DNA from: Paramoeba atlantica
Taxonomy: Eukaryota > Discosea
Assembly: GCA_977017575.1 (NCBI GenBank)
Contig: CDRNVI010000016.1
Location: forward strand, 310,001 to 374,000
DNA: 64,000 bases
Reading direction: 5' to 3'
Part shown: positions 20,112-29,366 of the stretch, in pieces
Position numbering within the stretch: the stretch's first letter is position 1
Layout: each line of letters begins with the position of its first letter
Translations under genes and position numbers: made by a program
The notes under the pieces: generated by a model
What the model was told of the DNA's origin: nothing
Seen by the model: only the letters and a program-made list of their open reading frames with translations
Databases searched by the model: none

Positions 20112-21673
20112 CTCAAACTGTACCCAAAAATATTCAAAATTTCAAAAAAATGTCCCCTTCGACCAAATTTCAACATAAAATCGTTCCGAGTACCATAAAA
20201 CAATAATTTGAATGATTAGAGCCCATTTAAGGTCACTAGCAAATTCTTGCTTTGTATCATAACGCAGCAAGCTCACGCGGGGTAAACTCGGATTTTAGTA
20301 GAACTGGGTGATTTTCATCAACTCCAAGTTCCATCATTAAGACGAAATAAATATCCTTGCATCGATTGACTCGACGTCCATCTGGGCATGTGCACTGAGT
20401 GCCATTAGGACCAATATAAATCGTATAGTGACGGTCAGTTGCACCTTGTACCATGTACTTATATTGCCCAGTTTCGTTCCTTCCGTATCTCCGTCTTAAT
20501 CGGATATGCTCAACAACTGCTCTGCCCAATCTGGTCGGCATATCTTCAGACGCAGAGCTATCATCACTACAAGTTTCTGATTCTGCATCACTTGAACATG
20601 AATCATCAGAATCCAGTTCGTGAATTTCGCTATTTTTGGATGAGTGCCTCTCCAGAACGGTCATTAGTTTTTGAAAGCGTTTTTCAATTGTTGTCTTAAA
20701 GAAAACCGTGCACAAGAATTGTGCGTGCTTGGCATGACTCCAAACTGCTTCCCCATTTGTGGAAAAAGCGCTTGCCATGTCCTTTAATACTAGAATGGGA
20801 TGACTCTGCGTTGTTTATGAATGTTTACGTGGGGAGAGTGTTCTCGAGAAAACGCATCGGCATGGCAAATAGTGAAATGGCGGCAAAAGGAATTTATTCT
20901 CCGATATGCTCTCCACTCATCAGTGATGACCATTGCATTTCGTCCATCTATCACAGATCGGACGAAATCGTGACAGATCTCTCGTGTGCGTCACAAAGTT
21001 GCCTCCCAGTACGTTTGAACAGACTTTCCTCTATTTGAGTCGACTTCTGTAGCTGTCATGAACCAGAACTTGTGTTTTCGAGTTTGGCTCCCGCGGTGAT
21101 GCGACCTCTTTCCGATATACGTTTCGTCCACCATTACGTACTTCATTAGGTTATGAGGTCCACGTAAAATGCCGAAAATGTGCTGAATTTCAGAAATATA
21201 CTTATAAATCGAACGAATACATCGAGGAGCTTGTATTGCTATGTTGATTGGGAGGTTACCTTGGGCTACAAGGAGCCAAACGCGAAATTTGTCTACAATG
21301 TTGCAGTTTAGAGGAAAACGGTGACCAAATTCTGGAAGCTTTAGGCGGCATTTCGATCCGTCTGCAAGTCTTTTGAAACATTTGGTCTTCCGAGGAACTA
21401 CTCCACAGCGATAGTATGGCGTACGTTCTCCAAAAAAGTGATTCTTCATCCAAAACACCACATTTTCGGGCGTTATTTGCAAAATTGACGTGACAAACGC
21501 CAAGCAGGCAAATGTAGTACACCCGGAGCATTCCATGATAGACAAATGGAATAAAGAAATCGGTGTATGTGGCAAATATCGCTAACTAATCGAAGAAAAC
21601 AGTTTTTAACAATTTTCTTTTCTAAAAATTAAAAGTGAAAAAAATCATTCTTGGATACAGTTTGAGTGGAGGA
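20112..21673 (-). mobile_element. Merlin-type DNA transposon, about 1.56 kb
   Basis: Left end CACTCAAACTGTACCCAAAAA (first bases at 20112) is mirrored at the right end, CTTGGATACAGTTTGAGTG up to about 21673. The body carries a minus-strand IS1016/ISXO2-like transposase. No clear target-site duplication is seen. A second, broken copy of the same element lies at 26700-28365. Confidence 0.75.
20257..21575 (-). pseudogene. Merlin (IS1016/ISXO2-like) transposase, frameshifted, with SWIM-like C-terminus
   Basis: The N-terminal frame (21575-20991) has a Cys-rich zinc-ribbon-like start and the first catalytic Asp in VMVDETYIGKRSHHRG. Reading on in a second frame (about 20985-20815) gives VITDEWRAYRRI with the second Asp and FTICHADAFSREH. 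The third frame (20778-20257) begins with NGEAVWSHAK, carrying the expected Glu. So the whole DDE triad is visible but split by at least two frame changes. The last 100 residues have an acidic Ser/Asp run and then CTCPDGRRVNRCKDIYFVLM, which resembles a SWIM zinc finger (CxC...CxH with the last ligand changed). A SWIM-like tail is not something I know from Merlin transposases. Confidence 0.7.
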
Positions 21674-21774
21674 TATTATATTATCATACAGTTAATCTGC
21701 AGAGATTTGGTAAAGTGAATATCGGAAAACAATTCCGTTATCCGCGCACACAACGCGTTTAATTCACTTTTAGT

Positions 21775-24174
21775 TCAAGCAACGTTTGAATTTGGGTCAT
21801 AGATCCAGTTTACGTCATTGCGGTGCTGAAAAATTTGAAAACTTCCTCGCAGTGCGCTCTGGGTCATACTTTGCCGGCATGCTTCGATGAGGCTATCGTT
21901 TCCAAGAAAAAGAGAGTTCAGAGCTCGAGCTGAGCTGTGGAGCTTCCCTCTTGCGCCTACTTCGAACACCAGAAGAAAGGTGGCTGGGTGCTCAAGCTTC
22001 CTGGAATGATAAATATTTGTGTACTTGTTCATTTTCCGTTCATGTGCGTAAGCAAAGTTCTCCTCCCAGGGGCAAGTGAGCTCTATGATATATTCTTCCC
22101 CGTTTGCCAGTTTCACCCAGCCGTCCGGTCGGAGCTCAGTGTCCAAGTTTGTGAGCCACGACGGAGTAGAGCGGAACTGTGGAAGATCAAAGTGTGCGAG
22201 TCTTGTTGCAGGAGAATTGGCCACACAGTATGCTAGGGTTTGGAGGACTAGATCATGCCGCAGGGTGTATCGGCCCTGTTCGAGTGATTTTGCACACCCG
22301 GAGAGGATATGGCGTGTGGTCTGCGTTTCGGTTCTGCATATCGGGCACTTGTCGCTGGTGTGGGTTGAAACGCCCCATTTGCGGAGTGATGCCCTCGTAG
22401 GAAGGGGGGTCTGAGTAATAACTGATGCCGTAAATCTTGAGAGGCTCTCGCTTTTCAGATTACATAGTGCAGCGGCAAAATCCCTCGCTAGATCCGCCTC
22501 AGTGGCCATCCTGAACCATTGCCCAGCTACGGTCGTACGTCGTTGAACAGCTTGGGAAAGGTGACGCTCATATTCAGTTGCAAGTACTCTTCGGATATTA
22601 CCGCCTTGGAGGCTTTGAATGTCAATTGAGGGACGAATGTGCCCGGATTGTCTCTTCGCTTGTTCTCGACGAATACGTTCGCGCAGTGAATACTTGACAG
22701 CAGGATCCTTTGATTTCTCCATTTGCTGAGTAGTTTGTGCTGTGCATAAGAGCCACAGTTTCGACAAGCTCATGAGGTTCCACCCGTGCTCGGAGTAGAG
22801 AAGTTCACTCGTGGCTGTTTTGGCGAGGTTGAGCCATTTACGGATCGCTTGTGTAGCGTACCTCTGAAGACGAAGCACGTGGTTGAACGAGAGGCAGGTA
22901 TTCACAACAAGGGAATAACGAAGACGCGAGATGACACCCTGGTTGTATATCCAGAGTCGTGCGGGCAGGTCATGGGCACTATTCGTAATATTTTGTAGCC
23001 ACATGCGCAGACGAGCGCGCAGTTTCTGGAAGAGATTCTTGCCTTGTTGTGCACCTGGAGCAAGCGTCATCCCTAAGAAGGTGCTTCCTTTGTCGCATAT
23101 CTGGGGAATCGGAGCTCCATTGATCGTGAGCTGAGGACGCCGAGTCATATAACCCGAGTCTTGCGTCATTGACATGTGCTGAATTCGGCACTTTTTAACG
23201 TTGAGGTTCATCCCAATGTCGGAAAGCCTTTTACAAGGACATTGGTGGCATTTTGCATTTCCCTGGGGGTATTCGTAATGATGGTAAGGTCGTCGGCGAA
23301 GGCTTTGAGAAAAGTCTCTTTGTCATCCCATGTGATCCCATATTGTGGGGAGCTTGATCGAACAAAACGCAGAACCAACTCCATGCAAGATTGAATAGTA
23401 TGGGGGAGAGAGTGTCGCCCTGCAATACACCTCGATCTATCGGGATGGGTTTTGTAAGACCTTCAGCGCACTTGATTTGAATGGATGCTTTCTCGTAGAG
23501 TTGTTCTATGTATTGAACGATAATTGGAGATACGCGCGCCCATTTTAGTGCCTGTAACAGCACAGTATGGGGTACGGACCCGAAAGCATTTTTGATGTCG
23601 AACTGTGCTAGACAGTATTGTCGTTTGTGGCGTCTTTGGTATTCGAGGAGTTCACATACTTCACATAAACTTGAGTGTGCTCTACAGTACCATTCATGTG
23701 GGGGAGAAAATCTTTTTGTATCGACGTGTCTATGGCGTGAGAGTCGAGGGCGTGGTGGAGGATGCGATGACTTATGATTGAGTGAAAAAGTTTCCCGAGA
23801 CAGCTGGTAAGGCTAATTGGGCGCCAGTTTTCCATGAGTTTGGTGTCGCCTCCTTTGTGGATCAGTCGGGTGACGGCCGTTTTCCATGTCGGCGGGCATA
23901 CGCCGAATTTGAGTATATCGTTGAATACCTGCGCGACGACCGAGTAGATGGAAGGGCAACGCTTTAACAAGATGTTGGTTATGGTATCTGACCCCGGGGC
24001 GGCCCCCGAACGTTTTGATGATATGGCTGCGGCAATGGTGGGTCCATCTATCTCGACCCATTCCATGTGTCCACGTGGTCTAGGTTCGGTAAACTCATCT
24101 GGTGGGATGCTGAATGTCCCGTCCGGTTTGGTCAAGGATGTCTCGAAGAAGCGTTCGACCTCCTGGATGGGCAC
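21775..24174 (-). pseudogene. LINE reverse transcriptase, CCHC finger and restriction-like endonuclease (broken)
   Basis: Three minus-strand frames carry RT blocks: SSKRSGAAPGSDT, WRPISLTSCLGKLFH, RGVLQGDTLSPILFNLA, then the 3' part from MNLNVKKCRIQHMS to the end. The DNA between 23360 and 23215 that should encode the FADD box is in a shifted frame (AFADDLTIIT can be read near 23300). The C-terminal part has CPICRTETQTTRHILSGC and an endonuclease with LRPDGWVKL, ELTCPWEENFAYAHERK and KYTNIYHSRK, the R2/NeSL-type PD...D/E-x-K layout. Such enzymes nick target DNA and prime reverse transcription from the nick. Confidence 0.8.
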
Positions 24175-24243
24175 TGTGGGATATAATGAGTCTTTCCCGT
24201 CGCGATCTGCATCGTGGTGGTCTAAGCACTCCCCTGCAGCTGT

Positions 24244-26610
24244 CTACGGGTTGCGTTGAAATCGAGTTTGAGCCCACCGTCGTTCGATTTCCATTTTTTG
24301 TAGGCGTGCTTCTTCCTCGTATAGTTTTAGCGCTTTGTGTGCTTCTTTTATCCTCCCTCTTTGGGCATATCGCTCTGGGCCGTGCATAAAGGTCAGTGAC
24401 CGTTTTAGTTGACGAACGTGTAGATTTAATGACTTGAGGGTACGGTCGATGGCAAGGGGGCGTGAGCTACTTTTGGACCTGCCTGTTCGGGTTCGAAGTA
24501 GAAACCCGCGTGTGGGGTTAATCTCTTTCGCAGTTTCGTAGACGGATACAGCCAAGATGGCAGAGATGACTTCAGCTTGGAACAGTGCGTCTTCTTTACT
24601 TCGCGCAGGGTGCATGAATGCATTGCAACGTCCTTCAATTCTTGAGATGGTGAGATCCCATTGGCCAGTGTCAAAGTGCACCAGGGCACGTCCACCTTGA
24701 ATGGTGCGGAATGTTTCAAGCATGCTCTCGAGCTCCGAGCGTGGGCAGGGTGGTGTGGTATGCGATGCGTTTGTTCGTGGGGTTCGTTGGAGTATAGTGT
24801 GGGCACCGTTGTGGTATGAGCGGTCTGAGATCGGATCTGGGCGTCGTTCAGTAGACATTGCGGCGTTTGCAGGATGCGGGGGAGAATCTGCGACGGGGGT
24901 TGTTGGACAGCGGTCGGCGAGGGGCTCAGGTTGTGAGGATGGTTGAACTTCCTGGGGGGAAGGCAGTGCGGTCGGTTGGATCGGTCTATCGAGTATAAGG
25001 AGGTTTCGTACAGTCCAGGATATTGCAGAGCAGGCGATTTCTCCAGCTCTCACGAGCGCGCCTTTTTGGCAGCAGGCGTGTTGGCATTGCGATTTATCTT
25101 TGCACTTATGCTTGCAGGGACGACGTGGTCTTGTGTCTCGTGATACGTCATTTTCGTTACTGGGGGACGGTTCGTTGGGGGCGGTGCCGGGAGGCTGGGT
25201 GTTGGGAAGTGGAATTTCTCCCATGGTCCCTTCCGTGGTCTCCGTTCGCATGGTTGGCGTCTCTGCTGTGGGAATTTCGGTTACATCCGTGGAAGCCGAT
25301 GTCCACGGAATTAGATTTCGCAATGACCATGAGTGGTTTCTATTCGCCGTTGGACTGATGCGGACTCCCTCCTTGCAACATTTGTGCTTACATAGAGTCT
25401 TATTGCCACACTGATGCGTGCATGGACGGTAGTTGTCCCGGTTGGCCGTCTCTGTTGCGTTAGGATCGCTGTTGCTCCCTTGTGGCGGTGGTTGTGTGTG
25501 GGGCATAAGTCGTGTTGGTCTTGCAAGACTCCTTTCCGAGCTGTTAGTTTCTATTGCATGTGCGTGTATGCGATTTTCCGTGTTCGTGCATGTGATCGTC
25601 GTCATATCGGGGTGGGCATCGATCGAGTGGGCAGGGGTAAAGTTCGTATGTGTAACCGGTTGATCCATTGGAGGCTGTGCGGAATGCAAGTCGTGGGGTA
25701 CCATCAGTTCGTCTTTGGATACGAGCACACCGATTTTGCAACAACTGTGTAGACATTTTGTTTTGTCGCGACAGGTGTGCTTGCAAGGTCTTCGCGTCTC
25801 CGTATTCGTATGGTGACGGATGGAGTTCGTTGTTGTGACAAGTGGTGCCTCCCTTTCCGTACTATTCGGTCCCACGGTGGTAGCTTCTGCGGGCGGATTA
25901 ACCACGGCGGTGGCTTTACAGCACGCATGCAGGCATGAGTTTTTGTCGCGACATTTGTGGTTGCATGGTCGACGTGGCTTTGTAGGTTGTGATGAGGTTT
26001 CCGGTCCTGTTGGCTGTTCCCGAATCCTGTATGCAGCATCGTAGGTGATTTGATGTTGTAACCAAGTCCCGCTTGTGGACTCAGTGCTTCGCGCTACATG
26101 TTTTATTTCATACTGGGACAGTCCAGGGACATTGTCGCCGTTTAATTTTTTCATCATCGCCCTGCTTAAGTTTTGGGGAGACGAATAATGCGAGTCGAGA
26201 CACATCTCCGAGTCGTGAAAAGCGGACGTCCAGCTGCCGTGGCGGAAAGTGCGGTGAGGTGGTTTCTTCTCTTTATATTCCAGGTATTCACATGCACCAT
26301 GGTCCATAACATTCTGTACTGTGCATTTATCGACGACTAGCCCGTCACTTCTTTTGTTCTCTGTTTTTAGAGTCTTGTTTAGGGAAGCTTCGGCAGTGTG
26401 TACACTCGAGAAGAACTTCTTATCGGTAAGAAAGACAGCCGCGGCGTGTGCATCCGGAAAATATGACCACTGAACGCTTGAAGCGAGTCGAAGTTTCACT
26501 GGTACCGCGCGACTCTGGATGAAGTGGAAATTCTGTTGCTTCGCGCTGACAGGTCCTCGAGGAAGGCCGTCGTGCGCGTCGGGAGCAGATGTGATAACAT
26601 TGGAGGACAT
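24244..26610 (-). CDS. LINE N-terminal region with four CxHxC...CxHxCC fingers
   Basis: Starting at MSSNVITSAP, the first 200 residues are shared with the copy at 38719 (WSYFPDAHAAAVFL, RSDGLVVDKCTVQ, PPHRTFRHGSW). Four fingers follow with the spacing C-x3-C-x5-C-x3-C-C: CNHKCRDKNSCLHACCK, CKHTCRDKTKCLHSCCK, CTHQCGNKTLCKHKCCK and CKHKCKDKSQCQHACCQ. They are separated by 60-130 residues of low-complexity Thr/Pro/Ser-rich linker. After the array comes a conserved helical region (FDTGQWDLTISRIEGRC) and a basic segment before the RT. The fingers probably bind nucleic acid; this is inference. The frame ends at QRNP where the RT should continue. Confidence 0.8.
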   Translation of the reverse strand: MSSNVITSAPDAHDGLPRGPVSAKQQNFHFIQSRAVPVKLRLASSVQWSYFPDAHAAAVFLTDKKFFSSVHTAEASLNKTLKTENKRSDGLVVDKCTVQNVMDHGACEYLEYKEKKPPHRTFRHGSWTSAFHDSEMCLDSHYSSPQNLSRAMMKKLNGDNVPGLSQYEIKHVARSTESTSGTWLQHQITYDAAYRIREQPTGPETSSQPTKPRRPCNHKCRDKNSCLHACCKATAVVNPPAEATTVGPNSTEREAPLVTTTNSIRHHTNTETRRPCKHTCRDKTKCLHSCCKIGVLVSKDELMVPHDLHSAQPPMDQPVTHTNFTPAHSIDAHPDMTTITCTNTENRIHAHAIETNSSERSLARPTRLMPHTQPPPQGSNSDPNATETANRDNYRPCTHQCGNKTLCKHKCCKEGVRISPTANRNHSWSLRNLIPWTSASTDVTEIPTAETPTMRTETTEGTMGEIPLPNTQPPGTAPNEPSPSNENDVSRDTRPRRPCKHKCKDKSQCQHACCQKGALVRAGEIACSAISWTVRNLLILDRPIQPTALPSPQEVQPSSQPEPLADRCPTTPVADSPPHPANAAMSTERRPDPISDRSYHNGAHTILQRTPRTNASHTTPPCPRSELESMLETFRTIQGGRALVHFDTGQWDLTISRIEGRCNAFMHPARSKEDALFQAEVISAILAVSVYETAKEINPTRGFLLRTRTGRSKSSSRPLAIDRTLKSLNLHVRQLKRSLTFMHGPERYAQRGRIKEAHKALKLYEEEARLQKMEIERRWAQTRFQRNP

Positions 26611-26947
26611 GCTCCGAGAGATAAGTTTAGTACAAAACAACAAGGTACAGAAACTGTATCTTTTCCTCTATCTTTCACCTTTTCCTCTATCTTTTACCTC
26701 GAATTTTATCAGAGCTGGGTAATTTTCATCAACTCGAAGTTCCTTCATTAAGCCGAAATACACACCCCTGTATACAGCTGGAAGAACAATCACTAACTAC
26801 TTGATCTAAGCTCATCTCAAGGAATAAAAGGAGTAATCACTGCCCTTTAAGTAGTAACTTTAGTAATTCCTATAGTAATTACGAGATTTACTAACTTAAG
26901 CTATGCAATTTAGACATACATTGTGCGAGTAAGTGAGTACAGTACTA

Positions 26948-26991
26948 GAGTACCGTACTCGCCGTACTCGCTGTATGCGAGTACGGTACTC
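26948..26991. repeat. 15-bp perfect inverted repeat
   Basis: GAGTACCGTACTCGC (26948-26962) is followed after 14 bases by its exact complement GCGAGTACGGTACTC (26977-26991). GAGTAC-type hexamers recur on both sides (26930-26950 and 28225-28255), close to both edges of the Tc1-like element. Confidence 0.8.
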
Positions 26992-27011
26992 GCTCAAAAA
27001 ATGGTAAATAT

Positions 27012-28110
27012 ACAGGGGTGCAAATCAGATGCTGGGGGGTATAAAATTAGCAATTTTTGCGCAATTTTGGAAAATAATAGCGCGTTCGAGAGCTCTCGCA
27101 GAGATCTACGTATTTGGATAGTCGGTTTTCCGGGGTGTAAGGGGGTGGTCAACTGAGGAGAAGCCCAAAAACGTCAAAATGCAAAGAACGAATGAAAATT
27201 TTTGTACGTTCAATAATTACAACTTTCCCCTTATTTTTCTACTACTTTGTCGAAACGCCGCGGCATGCTGTTTAAAGTGCTTATGAGCATGTCATGACCA
27301 TCTGTTTTAATGTAATCAACCGCCTTTTCAATAGAATACAAAAGTTCAGTCCTATTTTCTGGATTTGTACCATCTTTAATTAAGGTGTCCATGATGTCCC
27401 AAGTGTTTTCAGTAGGGTTAAGATCTGGGGATTTTGGGTGAAAGTCTAAAACAAAGACTTGGTTTTCTCGAAAGGTTTTAAAGGTGCCATTGTGACAAGG
27501 AGCATTACCCATGGCAACTCTAGTACCGCTATGACGCTTCAAGTAACTTAAGAAACCTCCCCTTTTTGTCATAGCTGCTTTAAAAACATTTGAAGTAATC
27601 GTAACCTTCCCATTTCTGTCCCTTTTGGGAAAGACGTGATAAAAAACTCCATAAATAAGGCTTATACCCATCCAAACGTTTACTCCATCCCCCCCAAACC
27701 ATTTTTGCGCAGCTTTTAGGGGTGGCTTGGGGGGACCACTCACTCGGCTAATGTAAGAACGGCCTTCGCGCCCAAGTTGACAAGTGAACTTTTTTTCGTC
27801 GCACCAAATAATGTGACGAAGCTGTGCGACGGAACACTTCTGCATTTTCAGTGCAAATGTTATTCGCTTGGCCTTGTGAACTTCAGTTAAGAACAGGCCT
27901 TTAGAAAAAGATCGTTGGATCATCCCTTCGTCCTTCAAAAAATTTACTAGGGTCGGCCTGCTGCAGGAGAAACCCCTTTTCCTAACCTCTCGAAGAATAA
28001 AACTCCACGAGGGACAACCTCGCGCACTTTGATTCATGCAAAGATCTCCATGCTGCCCTGAACAAATTTTCTGACATGATGGGTAAGCCAATGGCCACAC
28101 ATGTTGCCCA
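27012..28110 (-). mobile_element. Tc1/mariner-like element, right end missing
   Basis: The left terminal repeat starts at TACAGGGGTGCAAATCAG (27014) and follows the family order G run, AAAATTAGC and GAGAGCTCTCGC. A minus-strand transposase follows. The complementary right repeat that should end in CACCCCTGTA is not found before 28260, and the transposase lacks the first part of its DNA-binding region, so the element is truncated. Confidence 0.75.
27231..28100 (-). pseudogene. Tc1-like DDE transposase, N-terminally cut and with altered second Asp
   Basis: The 289-residue frame has a helix-turn-helix remnant (REVRKRGFSCSRPTLVNFLK), the first catalytic Asp in IIWCDEKKF, and the Glu in SPDLNPTENTWDIM. 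The second Asp should lie in the box RVAMGNAPCHNG, where related transposases have DNAPCH; here it is Gly. The interval from that position to the Glu holds 32 residues, as in the element at 52328-53489. The frame is otherwise open. Loss of the second Asp should abolish catalysis. The N-terminal paired-like half is missing. Confidence 0.8.
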
Positions 28111-28470
28111 GACCCTGGAATATTTATACGAGAGAGCTGAAGCGGGTGAAGGACCTGAAGGCCTACTGCTCGACCAGAAATTTCTTCAACATAACGTCAC
28201 TTGTTCCAAACTCACTTCTATAGCGAGTACGTCGAGTACAGTACATGAGTACCGCTAATCTGGCTCAAATACCGCTAATCAATCGAAAAAACAGTTTTTA
28301 ACAGATTTCTTTTCTAAAAATTAAAAGTGAAAAAATTATTTTTGGGTACAGTTTGAGTGTAGGATAACTGATTTTTTTCTCCTTGGTTTTCTTACATTTT
28401 ACCCAACCAACTCTTCTGTAGATAATCCCGTAGATACTAGTAATATGTCCTTCCGTGCAGCTCGCTAAGA

Positions 28471-29124
28471 ATGTTGCGTCATTCACTCACTCGATTAGTC
28501 GCTGATTTCGGTGAGGAGGGTAAACGGAAGAGACTGCACCAGCACTACGGTAGAATTGCGTTGCCGCGCAAGCGATGGGGGAAGGGTCCTAGCCATCGCA
28601 CCGCAGATAGCAACCGTTTGATTTCCATGCCGGTCTTCTCACAACTTGTCTCCGAACTCGATGACGCATTTCTTTCCGAGAAAGGAATTCCAAAAGAGGA
28701 GATTCGATGGAGGGACGAGCGATGGTTCCGATGGGTGTGTCATACCTGCAAACACACGTACATGAAACCGGTCTCCGACCGCACGAAACACGGTCACGGT
28801 TGCATGGAATGTCTCAAGAATATTCCCTCAGTGACGGACCCAACGCTTCGCACGGTGCCTGCTCGGGAGACGCTGCCCCCGTTGCAGGCAAAAGCCGTAG
28901 GCGAATTGACCGACGCCGCCTCTCGTCGTGCTTGCGTCCTAAAGTGTCCTGGCTGTGGTGGCTCCTTCACGCGGACTATTAGATGTGTCACAGGGAATGT
29001 AGCTCCGGGTCAGACCCCTGTGGTGCAACAAAATGTATGTAATTCGTGTCTGTGGAAGGAAAGAGTCATGGTATCTTCTGCAGAAGATTTTGACACGCTC
29101 CGAAACACGTGCGTGCGTGATTGA
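28471..29124 (+). CDS. Zinc-ribbon (treble-clef type) protein, possibly organellar, 217 aa
   Basis: Residues about 85-115 read RWFRWVCHTCKHTYMKPVSD and then HGHGCMECL, the W-x-C-x2-C-x-H...C-x2-C pattern of the zinc-ribbon/treble-clef repeat family found in plant and bacterial proteins (DUF4379-like). A second pair follows, CPGCGGSFTR with a later CNSC, so two metal sites are likely. The N-terminus MLRHSLTRLV is basic and amphipathic as in mitochondrial presequences. The function of this family is not established, so none is assigned. It is the first host gene after the mobile-element block and is on the same strand as its neighbours. Confidence 0.6.
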   Translation: MLRHSLTRLVADFGEEGKRKRLHQHYGRIALPRKRWGKGPSHRTADSNRLISMPVFSQLVSELDDAFLSEKGIPKEEIRWRDERWFRWVCHTCKHTYMKPVSDRTKHGHGCMECLKNIPSVTDPTLRTVPARETLPPLQAKAVGELTDAASRRACVLKCPGCGGSFTRTIRCVTGNVAPGQTPVVQQNVCNSCLWKERVMVSSAEDFDTLRNTCVRD

Positions 29125-29366
29125 AAAAGACGGTTAATATTTGGTCTTTAACCCGAAAAGACTATCAGTACCGCTGCTGTCATTCTTTATTGTACTTTAT
29201 AATAAATTATCACTGGTTTCCCTGATACTTTTCCGAAAATATTACACTGAACGCTCATCTTCTGTAGAAAAAGTGCTCAAAAACTGTCTTTATAATTGTC
29301 TTTATACTCTTTCGCTTGTTTTTTCGTTTGTCTTTTCTCCTCTACTTGCACTTTACACAAGGTTGT

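Larger units (their letters stand above)
21684..26665 (-). mobile_element. Near full-length LINE copy with restriction-like endonuclease and CxHxC finger array (frameshifted)
   Basis: On the minus strand the order is: 5' sequence ATACAGTTTCTGTACCTTG (26663-26640), N-terminal region with four Cys/His fingers (26610-24244), RT start with AAAISSKRSGAAPGSDT (24174-23608), RT middle ending near RGVLQGDTLSPILFNLA (23563-23231), and RT end through endonuclease (23211-21775), then a 3' hairpin near 21692-21706. Frame changes near 24240, 23600, 23360 and 23215 make it inactive. It abuts the Merlin element on one side and Merlin-derived sequence on the other. Confidence 0.85.
26700..28365 (-). mobile_element. 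Second Merlin copy, split by a Tc1-like insertion
   Basis: At 26706-26765 the sequence CATCAACTCGAAGTTCCTTC and its flanks match the C-terminal transposase coding of the first Merlin copy at 20300-20360. At 28262-28365, GCTAATCAATCGA through TTTGAGTGTAGGAT matches the right end of the first copy (21583-21680) at about 90%. Between them lies a Tc1-like element (27012-28110). The left terminal repeat is missing where the LINE copy abuts. I infer one Merlin copy interrupted by later insertions, with part of its middle lost. Confidence 0.6.

Noticed and set aside
24701-26309. Several + strand frames of 60-112 codons across this stretch
   Set aside because: They lie opposite the LINE finger-array gene and repeat its Cys/His pattern in antisense. 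They are shadows.
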